Positions 27,610 to 38,185 are shown, numbered from the stretch's first letter. The stretch: 64,000 nucleotides of DNA from Clostridiales bacterium (GCA_014799475.1 JAAVHX010000034.1:1-64000), one strand, 5' to 3'. Translations and numbers: made by a program. The notes: a model not told the origin generated them from the letters alone.

Positions 27610-29082
27610 TTACAGGGTCATGGTGATGCCGCCCTCGTCGGACAGGCCGTCCTTCTTGAGCATATTCTCCAGCACTTCCACATCCGAGGTGATGTCCATG
27701 GCGTCGTCCTGGAACAGCTTGTCGAGCTGCTTCTCGAACCCGGACACCACCTGGTCCATCATGTCCTCGATGCGCTTCTTGGCGGCGGAGATGTTCTCCC
27801 CCTCGATGCCCTGGGCGTCCAGCTGGGCGTAGGCCCGCAGGATCTTCAGGGTAGTGGGCAGGTAGTAGTTCAGGAAGGTGCGCAGCTGGCCCTCTTTATT
27901 GGGGTGCTCCTTCTGATACTTCAAGATTTTTCCCGTGATCTCCTCGATACGGTCGATCTTGGCGCTCATCGCCGCGTCGGGGATGTCGTCGTTGACCTGA
28001 CGGATCTCCCGGAGGATGTCGTCCTCCCGGGCGGCGGCCTCCTGGGCTGTCTCCTCCTTGGGCGGGGCCTCTCGCTTGGGCTCGGGGGTGTGGTAGCCCA
28101 TCTCGGTGAGGAACAGCTTGCCCTCGGCCAGATCCAGGTAGCCTGTGGGCAGGATGCCCTTGGCCAGCATCCGCCGCAGGTCCTTGCACAGCTTGCCGAC
28201 AGGTATGCCGAAGCTGGCGGCCATGGGGGCCAGGGCCACCTCCCGGTTGGCGCCGATATAGGCCAGATAGTTGAGGTAGCGCTCATTTCGCCGCCCCTTG
28301 CTGATGCCGGAGGCCAGCATACTGATGCCGCCGCCCATGAACATCAGGCAGGCCGTGATGGGGACCAGCAGCGCCCACTCCCAGCCGGCCCAGCCCCAAC
28401 CGCCCTCAAAGAACGGGATCGATATGGTCAGCGCACCCAAGCCGAAGATAGCGGTGAGGATACTGCCCGCGATGATGAGGCCTTTGCCGCCGCCCCGCGC
28501 CAGCTTGGCCAGCTTCCGGCTGCGCTTGCGCTCCTCCGCCGGGTCGGGGGTCTCCCAGGGCTCCGCCTTGGGCGGCCGCTTCTGCTGGGACTGGGCGGCC
28601 TGCCGATACTGATAGTGATAGGTGCCGCCGGACGAACCCTGGGCCTGCTGACGGGTGCTGTCGGCGGTCTGGCGTGCCGCCGCGTCAGCCGCCTGGCGGG
28701 CGGCTTCCGCCCCCCGCTGGGCCGCGTCGGCGTTCTGCTGGAAAAAGGCCTCCGCCGTGTTCCTGGCCCGGTTGGCCGCGTTCCTGGCCTCCTGCTTGAA
28801 GCGCCGCTTGTCGCTGGAGGACATTCTGCCCAGCTTGCTCAGCAGCCAGATCACGCCGATGATTTTGAGGAAGGGAAAGGGCAGGATAAACAGCAAAAGG
28901 CCGATGCCCACCCACTCGCCCCAATCGCCGGAGTTTTTCGGGGGGGTGGGGCCGCCGGACGGAGTGGTCCCTTTGCCGGAGCCATAGCTGTAGTTATAGT
29001 GATAGGTGTTGCTCTGTTGTGAGCTATTCTGCTGTGAGTTGTTCTGCGGATCCTGTCCGCCGGCGCCGTAGCCGTCCGCCAT
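27610..29082 (-). CDS. XpaC-like (5-bromo-4-chloroindolyl phosphate hydrolysis) membrane protein
   Basis: C-terminal ITGKILKYQKEHPNKEGQLRTFLNYYLPTTLKILRAYAQLD; two TM hairpins; low-complexity N-terminus. Confidence 0.72.
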   Translation of the reverse strand: MADGYGAGGQDPQNNSQQNSSQQSNTYHYNYSYGSGKGTTPSGGPTPPKNSGDWGEWVGIGLLLFILPFPFLKIIGVIWLLSKLGRMSSSDKRRFKQEARNAANRARNTAEAFFQQNADAAQRGAEAARQAADAAARQTADSTRQQAQGSSGGTYHYQYRQAAQSQQKRPPKAEPWETPDPAEERKRSRKLAKLARGGGKGLIIAGSILTAIFGLGALTISIPFFEGGWGWAGWEWALLVPITACLMFMGGGISMLASGISKGRRNERYLNYLAYIGANREVALAPMAASFGIPVGKLCKDLRRMLAKGILPTGYLDLAEGKLFLTEMGYHTPEPKREAPPKEETAQEAAAREDDILREIRQVNDDIPDAAMSAKIDRIEEITGKILKYQKEHPNKEGQLRTFLNYYLPTTLKILRAYAQLDAQGIEGENISAAKKRIEDMMDQVVSGFEKQLDKLFQDDAMDITSDVEVLENMLKKDGLSDEGGITMTL

Positions 29083-29274
29083 GGTGATCCCCCTCTCCCG
29101 GAGTGCGATAACAAGAACCATTATATACTTTTTCATCGGCGCTGTAAAGGAGATGGAAGCTTAATTTTTTATTTAGGAAGCATGGAGCGCCCCTTCCTCA
29201 TATCCCCGCCCCTTCCCGCATATAAATCACCGTGACGAGAACCACAGTGGGGAGTGTTGTCAGTGAAGGGGAAC

Positions 29275-29511
29275 ATGGAAGAGCGCGCCCAGGAGCTGGC
29301 GCTGTACATCATCGAAAACAAAGCCACCGTCCGGGCCGCCGCCAGCCGCTTTGGGATCAGCAAATCCACCGTACATAAGGATCTGAGCGAGCGCCTGCCC
29401 GCCATCAACCGGGGGCTGTATGAGCAGGTAAAGGAAGTCCTGGACGAAAATAAGGCGGAGCGCCATATACGGGGCGGCATCGCCACCAGGAAAAAATACA
29501 AAGGGGAATAA
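29275..29511 (+). CDS. spoIIID: Sporulation transcriptional regulator SpoIIID
   Basis: YIIENKATVRAAASRFGISKSTVHKDLSERLPAINRGLYEQVKEVLDENKAERHIRGGIAT; start could be 29254. Confidence 0.92.
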   Translation: MEERAQELALYIIENKATVRAAASRFGISKSTVHKDLSERLPAINRGLYEQVKEVLDENKAERHIRGGIATRKKYKGE

Positions 29512-29786
29512 AGAAGCGCGGAGCAGACGGCTGCGAAGGAGCTTGGACCGGAGCGAGGCCGAGCGGAGAACCGCGCAGCGGTTCGCAGACCAGGCCGAGT
29601 CGCAGGGAAAGCGACTAAGCGGCCAGCCGTCTGCGCAGCGTGACAATGAAGAAGCGCGGAGCAGACGGCTGCGAAAGAGCTTGGACCGGAGCGAGGCCGA
29701 GCGGAGAACCGCACAGCGGTTCGCAGACCAGGCCGAGTCGCAGGGAAAGCGACTGAGCGGCCAGCCGTCTGCGCAGCGTGACAATA
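29511..29786. repeat. Two tandem copies of a 138-bp element with internal inverted repeats
   Basis: 29511-29648 and 29649-29786 align with three internal substitutions; each has outer stem GCAGACGGCTG/CAGCCGTCTGC and inner hairpins GAACCGC-NCA-GCGGTTC and GTCGC-AGGGAAA-GCGAC. Confidence 0.9.
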
Positions 29787-29791
29787 AAAAG

Positions 29792-29821
29792 GAGGCCCTT
29801 CCCGGAGGAGGGGCCTCTTTT
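29792..29821. terminator. Terminator between spoIIID and the MATE gene
   Basis: GAGGCCC-N12-GGGCCTC-TTTT. Confidence 0.65.
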
Positions 29822-29825
29822 GCGT

Positions 29826-31208
29826 TCAGATGTTGGGCACGGTGACATCCCGGATCCACTTGCCGCTTTTGAACCGCCACAGGCCCAGCACGGCCTTGAC
29901 AATGTTCTCGCTCATCATGCCCAGGTACACCCAGAAAATGCCCAACTGGAACACCAGGCCGGACAGGGCGGCGATGGGCAGGGCCACCGCCCACAGGGGC
30001 GTCAGGTCGATGAGGGTGGCCACCCGCACATCCCCGCCGCCCCGAAGCACCCCCACGATGTTGGTACACTCCATGGAACGCAGGGACATCATCAGGAACA
30101 TCATGGTGAGCATCAGGGTGCAGATGTCCCCCGCCGAGGGGGTGAGCTTAAACAGGGGGTAGAGTACCGGGACGATGAAAACATGGAGCAGCCCCAGGAA
30201 CAGAAGCCCCGCCACCAGCCCGAACAGAAAGGCCAGCGTGTTGAGCAGCGCCCCCAGGGAGTACACCTTGTCCGCGTGGCCGGAGCCGATCTCCTGTCCA
30301 ATGAGGATGGCGGCGGTGCCCGCGATGGCGAACACGCCCACGGTACACAGATTGGTGATGTTGCCCGCGATGGCGTAGGCGGCGAGAATTTCCTCCGAGC
30401 CGTCCATGTGGCCCATGATGGTGGGGAACAGGGAGGAGCCCAGGCCCCAGAAGGTCTCGTTGCACATCACCGGGGTGGCGAAGCGGATAAAACGCCGCAC
30501 CATCTCCCGGCCCGGACGGAGGAGCAGGGCAAGGTCGATGCGGAAGCCCTTGTCCAGGACGGCCCACAGGACGGCGATGGAGCAGGACAGCACCCGGGCC
30601 AGCAGGGTGGCCAGGGCGGCGCCCTCCACCCCCAGCCGGGGGGCGCCCAGATTGCCGAAGATGAACACCCAGTTGAGGAAGGTGTTGCACGCCATGGACA
30701 CGCCCAGGATGTACAGGCCCCGGCGGGGGTCGCCCATGGCCCGGTGGACGCCGTTGTACACCTGCACAAAGCTGTCGAAGAAGTAGGACCAGCCCACGAT
30801 CCGGGCGTACCGGGCGGCGGTGACGATGACCTGGGGATCCTTGCCGAACAGGGACATGAACTGGTGGGGGAGGAAGCCCATGATGAGGGCGAATACCAGC
30901 CCGATGAACCCGGCGGTGTACATCCCGATGCCCATGACCCGGTTGATGGCCCCCAGATCTCCCTTGCCCCGGTACTGGCTGATGAGGACGGAGGAGCCGC
31001 TCTGGATGCCGAACATCATGAGCTGGACCACAAACACCGGGATATTGGCAAGAGTGACCCCGGCCAGGGGAAGCTGGCCCATGGTGCCCACCATGAAGGT
31101 GTCCACCAGGCCCAGCGAGTTGGTGATGAGATTTTGAAGCAGGATGGGCAGGGCCAGCGCCAGCAGCGTGCGGTAAAAGCCCTTTTCCCGCTGGAACAAT
31201 TTGAACAT
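29826..31208 (-). CDS. MATE family efflux transporter
   Basis: LLALALPILLQNLITNSLGLVDTFMVGTMGQLPLAGVTLANIPVF. Confidence 0.92.
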   Translation of the reverse strand: MFKLFQREKGFYRTLLALALPILLQNLITNSLGLVDTFMVGTMGQLPLAGVTLANIPVFVVQLMMFGIQSGSSVLISQYRGKGDLGAINRVMGIGMYTAGFIGLVFALIMGFLPHQFMSLFGKDPQVIVTAARYARIVGWSYFFDSFVQVYNGVHRAMGDPRRGLYILGVSMACNTFLNWVFIFGNLGAPRLGVEGAALATLLARVLSCSIAVLWAVLDKGFRIDLALLLRPGREMVRRFIRFATPVMCNETFWGLGSSLFPTIMGHMDGSEEILAAYAIAGNITNLCTVGVFAIAGTAAILIGQEIGSGHADKVYSLGALLNTLAFLFGLVAGLLFLGLLHVFIVPVLYPLFKLTPSAGDICTLMLTMMFLMMSLRSMECTNIVGVLRGGGDVRVATLIDLTPLWAVALPIAALSGLVFQLGIFWVYLGMMSENIVKAVLGLWRFKSGKWIRDVTVPNI

Positions 31209-31258
31209 ATTGGTCGGAAGCTCCTTTGCTTCACCGGCCGATCGGTGCCGGTGGTGAT

Positions 31259-32398
31259 TTAAGATAGGGTGGTGAACAGGCTGCCCGCCGCGTCCTTGAG
31301 GGCGGACACCAGCGCGTCCGCCTCCTCGCGGGTGGAGTCGGGGGAGAAGGACAGCCGCAGCGCCCCGTCCAGCCAGGGCTTGGGCAGGTTCATGGCGGCG
31401 AACACATGGCTGGGCTTGCCCTTGTGGCAGGCGGAGCCGGAGGAGATGCACACGCCCCTGTCCCCCAGCACCCGGACGACCACCTCGCTCTTGTAGCCGG
31501 GGAGGGTGACGGCGCAGATGTGGGGAGCATCCCCGGTGGAGATGACCTCCAGCTTGGGCAGGGTTTCTTTCAGCTTTGCCAGCGTGTATCCCTTGATGGC
31601 GGCGGCCCGCTCCAGACGGCCCGGGTCGGCCGCGTTGGCCCGGACGGCGGCGGCAAAACCGGCGATCTGGGTCGTGGCCTCGGTGCCGGAGCGCAGGCCG
31701 TCCTCCTGGCCGCCCCCGGTAAGCCACGGGCGCAGGCGCACGCCCTTTTTGACGTACAGCGCCCCGATGCCCTTGGGCCCACCGATCTTATGGCCGCTGA
31801 CAGCCACCAGATCCGCCCCAAGGCGGGCCAGGGGTTCGGGGGTTTTCAAAAAGCCCTGCACCGCGTCGCAGTGGAACAGGATGGCGGGGTCGAAGGCTTT
31901 GACGGCCTTCACGCAGTCCGCCACGGGCAGAGTGACCCCCGTCTCGTTGTTCACCAGCATCATGGACACCAGCGCGGTGTCGGGCCGCAGGGCGGCGGCG
32001 AGCTGTTCCGCGGTGACGCGGCCCGCCTTGTCCGGTTTCAGGTAGGTGACCTCGTACCCTTGGCGTTCCAGATCCTTGCAGGTCTCCAGCACGGCGGCGT
32101 GTTCCATGGCGGTGGTGACGATGTGCCTGCCGCGCCGGCGGCTCAGCTCCACCCCCTGGCGGATGGCCCAGTTGTCGCTCTCGGTGCCGCAGGAGGTAAA
32201 ATACAGCTCGGCGGAGGAGCAGCCAAACGCCTTGGCGACGGTCTCCCGATCCTCCTTGACCCGCTGGGCGGCCTGACGGGCGTACTCATAGCGGGAGGAG
32301 GGGTTGCCGAACTGCCGGAGGGCATCCACCATAGCCTCCACGGCCTCCCGCTTCACGGGGGTGGTGGCGGCGTAGTCGAAATAGATGAGTTTGTCCAT
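31259..32398 (-). CDS. Cysteine desulfurase (NifS/IscS family)
   Basis: IYFDYAATTPVKREAVEAM; SGHKIGGPKGIGALYVKKG (PLP Lys); SSGSACHKGKPSHV (active Cys). Confidence 0.93.
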   Translation of the reverse strand: MDKLIYFDYAATTPVKREAVEAMVDALRQFGNPSSRYEYARQAAQRVKEDRETVAKAFGCSSAELYFTSCGTESDNWAIRQGVELSRRRGRHIVTTAMEHAAVLETCKDLERQGYEVTYLKPDKAGRVTAEQLAAALRPDTALVSMMLVNNETGVTLPVADCVKAVKAFDPAILFHCDAVQGFLKTPEPLARLGADLVAVSGHKIGGPKGIGALYVKKGVRLRPWLTGGGQEDGLRSGTEATTQIAGFAAAVRANAADPGRLERAAAIKGYTLAKLKETLPKLEVISTGDAPHICAVTLPGYKSEVVVRVLGDRGVCISSGSACHKGKPSHVFAAMNLPKPWLDGALRLSFSPDSTREEADALVSALKDAAGSLFTTLS

Positions 32399-32621
32399 GG
32401 CGGTTCTCCTCCTGTTGGCGTGGCAGTCCTTGTATTGTAACGGTTTCCGGGGGGAAAGTCAACAGGGCGGCCGGAAGGTCGCCGGGACGGTCGTTCGCCC
32501 GCAGGGCGAATGACGGTCCCAGCGGCTTCATTTCCTTAAGTTTCCGTGTTGATGGACGATATAAACAATAGATGCAGAAATTGGCGTTGTTTTGCGCCGC
32601 AAAGTTGAAGGAGGCATTCCC

Positions 32622-33389
32622 ATGTCCGATATGTCTGTCAATTCCTCTTCTGTCCGTTTCACAGGGGCGTATGCCAGCGCCATGACCAAATATGAGCCGG
32701 AAAAGCGGAAGCTGGACTTTTCCAACGCCGTTCGGATCGACGCGCAGGTGGAGCGGCTGTCCTATGAGGACGGCTGGCAGAAAGTCTGGGGCGTGGAGAC
32801 GACCGAGACTACGGCGGAGGACGGGACCGTCACCAAAACCATGTCCGGCAGTGCGAACATCATCGGCATCAACGGCTTCCACTACAAGGGAAAAGCGGAG
32901 TTCAGCGTCAGTGCGTCCTTCGATGCCGATACCTACAAAATGGGGGACCTGAGCGGCACGGTGGACCTGATGGCCGCCGCCTATGAGGCGCATAAAATGG
33001 CCTTGCAGAGCAGCTTTTCCGGGTATGAGCTCCAGGAGCAGAGCGCAAAGCTGGATGCCTCCTACCAGGAGGCGAAGGACGAGACGGCAAACTCCTTTGC
33101 TCAGCTGGTGGGGGTATCCCTGGAGGCCCGGGGCCAGGTGGGCCAGGTGAAGAAGGTCTATGACAGCGTCCAGGCCGCATTCCTGTCCTTTGAGGCAAAA
33201 TACCATTCCGTTGCGCTGAGCAGCCCCAACGGATGGGCAAAGGCCGGGGTATTCGAGGCCGCCGTCAATTTGCAGCGTCTGGGCGCGTCCATCAAGCCGG
33301 AGGTGAACAAGCAGAATGGGCTTTACACCCTCCAGGAGCTGGAGCTCACCGCCGCCGGGATGCGCGGAAGGCTGAACCTTAACGCGTGA
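32622..33389 (+). CDS. Hypothetical protein, no recognised family
   Basis: 255-aa ORF with strong SD GAAGGAGG. Confidence 0.6.
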   Translation: MSDMSVNSSSVRFTGAYASAMTKYEPEKRKLDFSNAVRIDAQVERLSYEDGWQKVWGVETTETTAEDGTVTKTMSGSANIIGINGFHYKGKAEFSVSASFDADTYKMGDLSGTVDLMAAAYEAHKMALQSSFSGYELQEQSAKLDASYQEAKDETANSFAQLVGVSLEARGQVGQVKKVYDSVQAAFLSFEAKYHSVALSSPNGWAKAGVFEAAVNLQRLGASIKPEVNKQNGLYTLQELELTAAGMRGRLNLNA

Positions 33390-33465
33390 GAGGGCAAGCG
33401 GGAGTTGACAGCCGGCGGGAACGGGTATATGATTCCCTCAACTACAAACAAAGGAGCTGTTTGCC

Positions 33466-34026
33466 ATGATCCCCACCCCCGAACAGGCATGGGACCTTTT
33501 GTGTGAATTCAACGAGGGCGACTTCCACCGCAAGCACGCCCGCACCGTGGGCGATGTGCTGCGCTGGTTCGCCCAGGAGCTGGGCTACGGCGAGGAGGCC
33601 GACTTCTGGGAGGTGGTGGGCATCCTCCACGACCTGGACTTCGAGCGGTGGCCCGACCAGCACTGCGTCAAGAGCCAGGAGCTGATGCGGGAGCGGGACA
33701 TCGACGAGTCCATCGTCCACGCCACCGCCAGCCACGGCTACGGCCTGACGGTGGACATCCAGCCGGAGCACCAGATGGAAAAGGTGCTGTTCGCCGTGGA
33801 CGAGCTGACCGGCCTCATCGGCGCGGCGGCCCTCATGCGGCCTTCCAAGAGCGTCAGCGATCTGGAGGTCAAGTCGGTGAAAAAGAAGTATAAGGACAAG
33901 AGGTTCGCCGCCGGGTGCTCCCGTGAGGTCATCGAGCGGGGGGCGGCCATGCTGGGCTGGGAGCTGGACGACCTGATTGGCAAGACCATCCTGGCAATGA
34001 GGGCGAGCGAGGCTGGTCGTTCATGA
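33466..34026 (+). CDS. HD-domain hydrolase
   Basis: HARTVGDVLRWFA...VVGILHDLDFERWP...IVHATASHGYG. Confidence 0.85.
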   Translation: MIPTPEQAWDLLCEFNEGDFHRKHARTVGDVLRWFAQELGYGEEADFWEVVGILHDLDFERWPDQHCVKSQELMRERDIDESIVHATASHGYGLTVDIQPEHQMEKVLFAVDELTGLIGAAALMRPSKSVSDLEVKSVKKKYKDKRFAAGCSREVIERGAAMLGWELDDLIGKTILAMRASEAGRS

Positions 34027-34730
34027 ACGATCGGTTCGGCAGCCTGCCGGTTGCCCATATGATACCCATCGCCCATATCCGCTCCGACTTTTCCTCCAAG
34101 TTCGGCGTGCCCCGGCAGGCGGGGCTGGTGGAGGAACTGCGCGCCGCCATCGTCTTTGAGCCGCCCTACCGGGCCCCCGAGGCCCTGCGCGGCATCGAGG
34201 GGTTTTCCCACCTGTGGCTCATCTGGGAGTTCTCCAAAAACAAGCGGCAGAACTGGTCGCCCACGGTGCGCCCGCCCCGGCTGGGGGGCAACCAGCGCAT
34301 GGGCGTGTTCGCCACCCGCTCCCCCTTCCGGCCCAACCCCATCGGGCTGTCCTGCGTGAAGCTGGAGGGGGTGGAACTGTCCGGCCCGGACGGCCCGGTG
34401 CTGGTGGTCTCCGGGGCCGATCTGGTGGACGGCACCCCCATTTTCGACATCAAACCCTATATCCCCTACGCCGACTGCCATCCCGAGGCGGTGGGCGGCT
34501 TCGCCGGAGCGGCCCCCGAGGGGGCGCTGACGGTGGACATCCCGCCTGATCTGATGGAGCGGATCCCGGAGGACCGCCGGGCGGCGCTGGAGGGCGTGCT
34601 GGCCCAGGACCCCCGGCCCCACTATCAGGACGACCCCCAGCGGGTGTACGGCTTTGGCTTCGCCGGGCTGGAGGTGCGCTTCCGCGTGGCGGGCGGGGTG
34701 CTGACCGTGGTGGATATTGTCAAGGAATAA
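34023..34730 (+). CDS. trmO: tRNA (N6-threonylcarbamoyl-A37) methyltransferase TrmO
   Basis: IEGFSHLWLIWEFSKN...GVFATRSPFRPNPIGLSCVKLEGV. Confidence 0.93.
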   Translation: MNDRFGSLPVAHMIPIAHIRSDFSSKFGVPRQAGLVEELRAAIVFEPPYRAPEALRGIEGFSHLWLIWEFSKNKRQNWSPTVRPPRLGGNQRMGVFATRSPFRPNPIGLSCVKLEGVELSGPDGPVLVVSGADLVDGTPIFDIKPYIPYADCHPEAVGGFAGAAPEGALTVDIPPDLMERIPEDRRAALEGVLAQDPRPHYQDDPQRVYGFGFAGLEVRFRVAGGVLTVVDIVKE

Positions 34731-34733
34731 AGT

Positions 34734-34777
34734 ATAATACCGCGCGGAGTTGATGGCTCCACGCGGTATTATTTTTC
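34734..34777. terminator. Terminator between trmO and hflX
   Basis: ATAATACCGCG-N17-CGCGGTATTAT-TTTTC. Confidence 0.75.
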
Positions 34778-34779
34778 GC

Positions 34780-36042
<1,263 letters not shown>

Positions 36043-36074
36043 ATAATGTGAAATACCTCGTTTTCTTTGTCCTT

Positions 36075-37142
36075 TTATCTGCCTTGATATTCTGCTTGCG
36101 CGATTTCGTGTATGATAGCGGAAAACTCCTCTGATTTTGATTCTAACAGGCCATGTGTAGTATCCTCCATCATATACATTTTTTTGCGAGGAGCGTTTAC
36201 CGACTCGAAATAATCTTGCGCAATCAGATAATTGGTCTGATAATCTCTATCGCCATTGATATTATAAAATGGCACTTGATAATCGGTTTTGCCAAGCAAT
36301 GAGAACTTGCCAAACTCATCCGACTGTAAAAATTCTTCATATACGCTGAAATCCGAACTGATATACTTGATAAAATCCCCTATTGAGTAATATGGATTAA
36401 ATATTTGTGCAGCAATCAAGTTATAATCTGTTCCATCAGCAAGCATATGATAGCCGTATTTTTCCATTAGTGCATTTCTGGCCATATAATATTCCGTTGA
36501 GAAATCATCTATATTCAATTTCTCAAGGAGGCGGCGGCCTTCTTCATCGTTTCCTACCCATTTGGCGGCTTCTTCTTTAAAGGCGATTTCATTCTGATAA
36601 AAGTCAACAAGCTGCCCTGTTCCAATATAACATTCGTAATATTCAGGATATTCAAGAATAAGGTTGCACCCGAAATATGTTCCCCACGAATGGCCAAGCA
36701 ATGTTATTTTATCCTTGCCGAGATAGTCTAACAAATATTTGGTCATCTCTACGCCGTCACTCATCATGAGGTCATAGGTCAATGTGGTGTCATTCTGGTC
36801 AGGAGAATAGCTCTTTCCGCAATTTCTCTGATCCCACGTAACGACCGTATACACATCAGACCATTTTCTAGTGAAGGCATAGTCATAAAGGCTTGTAGAC
36901 GAGCCCGGCCCGCCATGCAGATATAACAAAACGGGGTTGTCTTTATCCTGCCCGTAAATACTGATCCACTGCTTTGTGCCGTTTATATCTACATATAATG
37001 TCTCATTGATACCGCCTTCAGGTGTTCGGTCATAAATCCTCTGCCCGATAAATCGAACAATTAGAAAAAGCACAATGATGGCAGCAAGGACAATAAGCAG
37101 CCATTTCAGTATCATGAAGAAACGTCTCAAAAACTTTTTCAT
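36075..37142 (-). CDS. Alpha/beta hydrolase, proline iminopeptidase-like, membrane-anchored
   Basis: YLHGGPGSSTSLYDYAF, DQRNCGKSYSPDQ, LLGHSWGTYFG; N-terminal TM; low GC. Confidence 0.87.
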   Translation of the reverse strand: MKKFLRRFFMILKWLLIVLAAIIVLFLIVRFIGQRIYDRTPEGGINETLYVDINGTKQWISIYGQDKDNPVLLYLHGGPGSSTSLYDYAFTRKWSDVYTVVTWDQRNCGKSYSPDQNDTTLTYDLMMSDGVEMTKYLLDYLGKDKITLLGHSWGTYFGCNLILEYPEYYECYIGTGQLVDFYQNEIAFKEEAAKWVGNDEEGRRLLEKLNIDDFSTEYYMARNALMEKYGYHMLADGTDYNLIAAQIFNPYYSIGDFIKYISSDFSVYEEFLQSDEFGKFSLLGKTDYQVPFYNINGDRDYQTNYLIAQDYFESVNAPRKKMYMMEDTTHGLLESKSEEFSAIIHEIAQAEYQGR

Positions 37143-37277
37143 TATATATCTCTCCATCATTTCCGATTTGCCGTTCCGAGTATATCATGGCCGGTTTTCA
37201 GCTTGAAGCAGGGATTCGTGAAATTGCCGGTGCGCATATCCATCAACACGAGAGCGAAAAGGGACTCCTTTTTCGCG

Positions 37278-37778
37278 TCAGACCTTCTGCAAAGCCTCCA
37301 CAATCTCGCCCCAGTACATGGTGTGGTAGTCGCCCTTGTACCACTTGTCCTTCACGTCCGCCGGCATGGCGTCGGCGTCCATGGGCATGGCCATGCGCTT
37401 GCGGCACACCAGTACCAGCTCGGCCTGCTCAAAGTAGGGCGCGCCGCCCGCCCCCTCGGCCACGGTGAAGCCGCATTCCTTTACCTTGTCCATGTCCCGG
37501 CCGCTCTTGGTGCCGCACAGGGAGAGCTGGGGGCGGTACTCCTCCGAGAAGAAGGACAGGGTGAAATACTCGTTCTCGTCCACGAACTGCTTGGTGTACC
37601 GCTGGGGGCGGATATAGGCGGTGGCCATGGGCGCGCCCCACAGCACGCCCAGCCCGCCCCAGGAGGCGGTCATGGTGTTGCAGCGCTCCTTCGTCCCGGC
37701 GGTGATGAGCATCCACTGGTCGCCGATGGCGGCAAAGGGGTTGAGATTCAAGGACTTGGGGTCAACTTTTTGAAACAT
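37278..37778 (-). CDS. Flavin reductase-like domain protein
   Basis: NTMTASWGGLGVLWGAPMATAYIRPQRYT...NEYFTLSFF. Confidence 0.85.
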   Translation of the reverse strand: MFQKVDPKSLNLNPFAAIGDQWMLITAGTKERCNTMTASWGGLGVLWGAPMATAYIRPQRYTKQFVDENEYFTLSFFSEEYRPQLSLCGTKSGRDMDKVKECGFTVAEGAGGAPYFEQAELVLVCRKRMAMPMDADAMPADVKDKWYKGDYHTMYWGEIVEALQKV

Positions 37779-37828
37779 GGCGGGATACCTCCTGGTTTTG
37801 ATAGAATAGTATATGCACGAAAAAAGAG

Positions 37829-37862
37829 AAAGACCCGCCGCAATTGCTTGCAACGGGTCTTT
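37829..37862 (-). terminator. Intrinsic terminator of rpmE
   Basis: AAAGACCCG-N16-CGGGTCTTT, U-tract on minus strand. Confidence 0.75.
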
Positions 37863-37875
37863 GAAGTGACAGGTT

Positions 37876-38076
37876 TTAGCCCAGGCCGAACTTCTTGTTG
37901 AAGCGGCTGACGCGTCCGCCGGTATCCACCATCTTCTGCTTACCGGTGTAGAAGGGGTGACACTTGGAGCAGACTTCCACCTTGATGTCCTTCTTGGTCG
38001 AGCCAGTCTCGATCACGTTGCCGCACGCGCACGTAATGGTGGTGTGGTTGTAGTTGGGATGGATGCCTTCCTTCAC
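37876..38076 (-). CDS. rpmE: 50S ribosomal protein L31 (zinc-binding form)
   Basis: [27 protein letters not shown]...[21 protein letters not shown]. Confidence 0.97.
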   Translation of the reverse strand: MKEGIHPNYNHTTITCACGNVIETGSTKKDIKVEVCSKCHPFYTGKQKMVDTGGRVSRFNKKFGLG

Positions 38077-38109
38077 GGGGATTCACCTCTTTCTGTCGAT
38101 CAAAAGTCC

Positions 38110-38140
38110 AGGGGTACCAGTGCCGCGCACAACGACCCCT
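38110..38140 (-). promoter_or_regulatory. Candidate L31 mRNA leader stem with internal loop
   Basis: Minus strand AGGGGT-CGTT-GTGC-GCG-GCAC-TGGT-ACCCCT in the 5'UTR of rpmE. Confidence 0.5.
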
Positions 38141-38156
38141 TGTAAACGCAAACCGT

Positions 38157-38185
38157 ATCTTATCATGTCTCGGGGAAAAATGCAA
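38157..38185 (-). promoter_or_regulatory. SigA-type promoter of rpmE
   Basis: TTGCAT-N17-TAAGAT on minus strand. Confidence 0.7.

Noticed and set aside
29511-29786. Could the tandem repeat be a CRISPR array?
   Set aside because: Only two contiguous 138-bp units, no spacers, no cas genes nearby.
29543-29845. 100-aa ORF with a 46-aa internal repeat
   Set aside because: Generated by the 138-bp tandem repeat, whose period is divisible by 3; several frames and both strands show the same effect, with no protein-like signal.
37250-37277. AAAAGGGACTCCTTTTTCGCG as a third copy of the envelope-gene upstream element
   Set aside because: It sits past the stop of the flavin reductase gene and folds as GCGAAAAGG...CCTTTTTCGC; better explained as a terminator.
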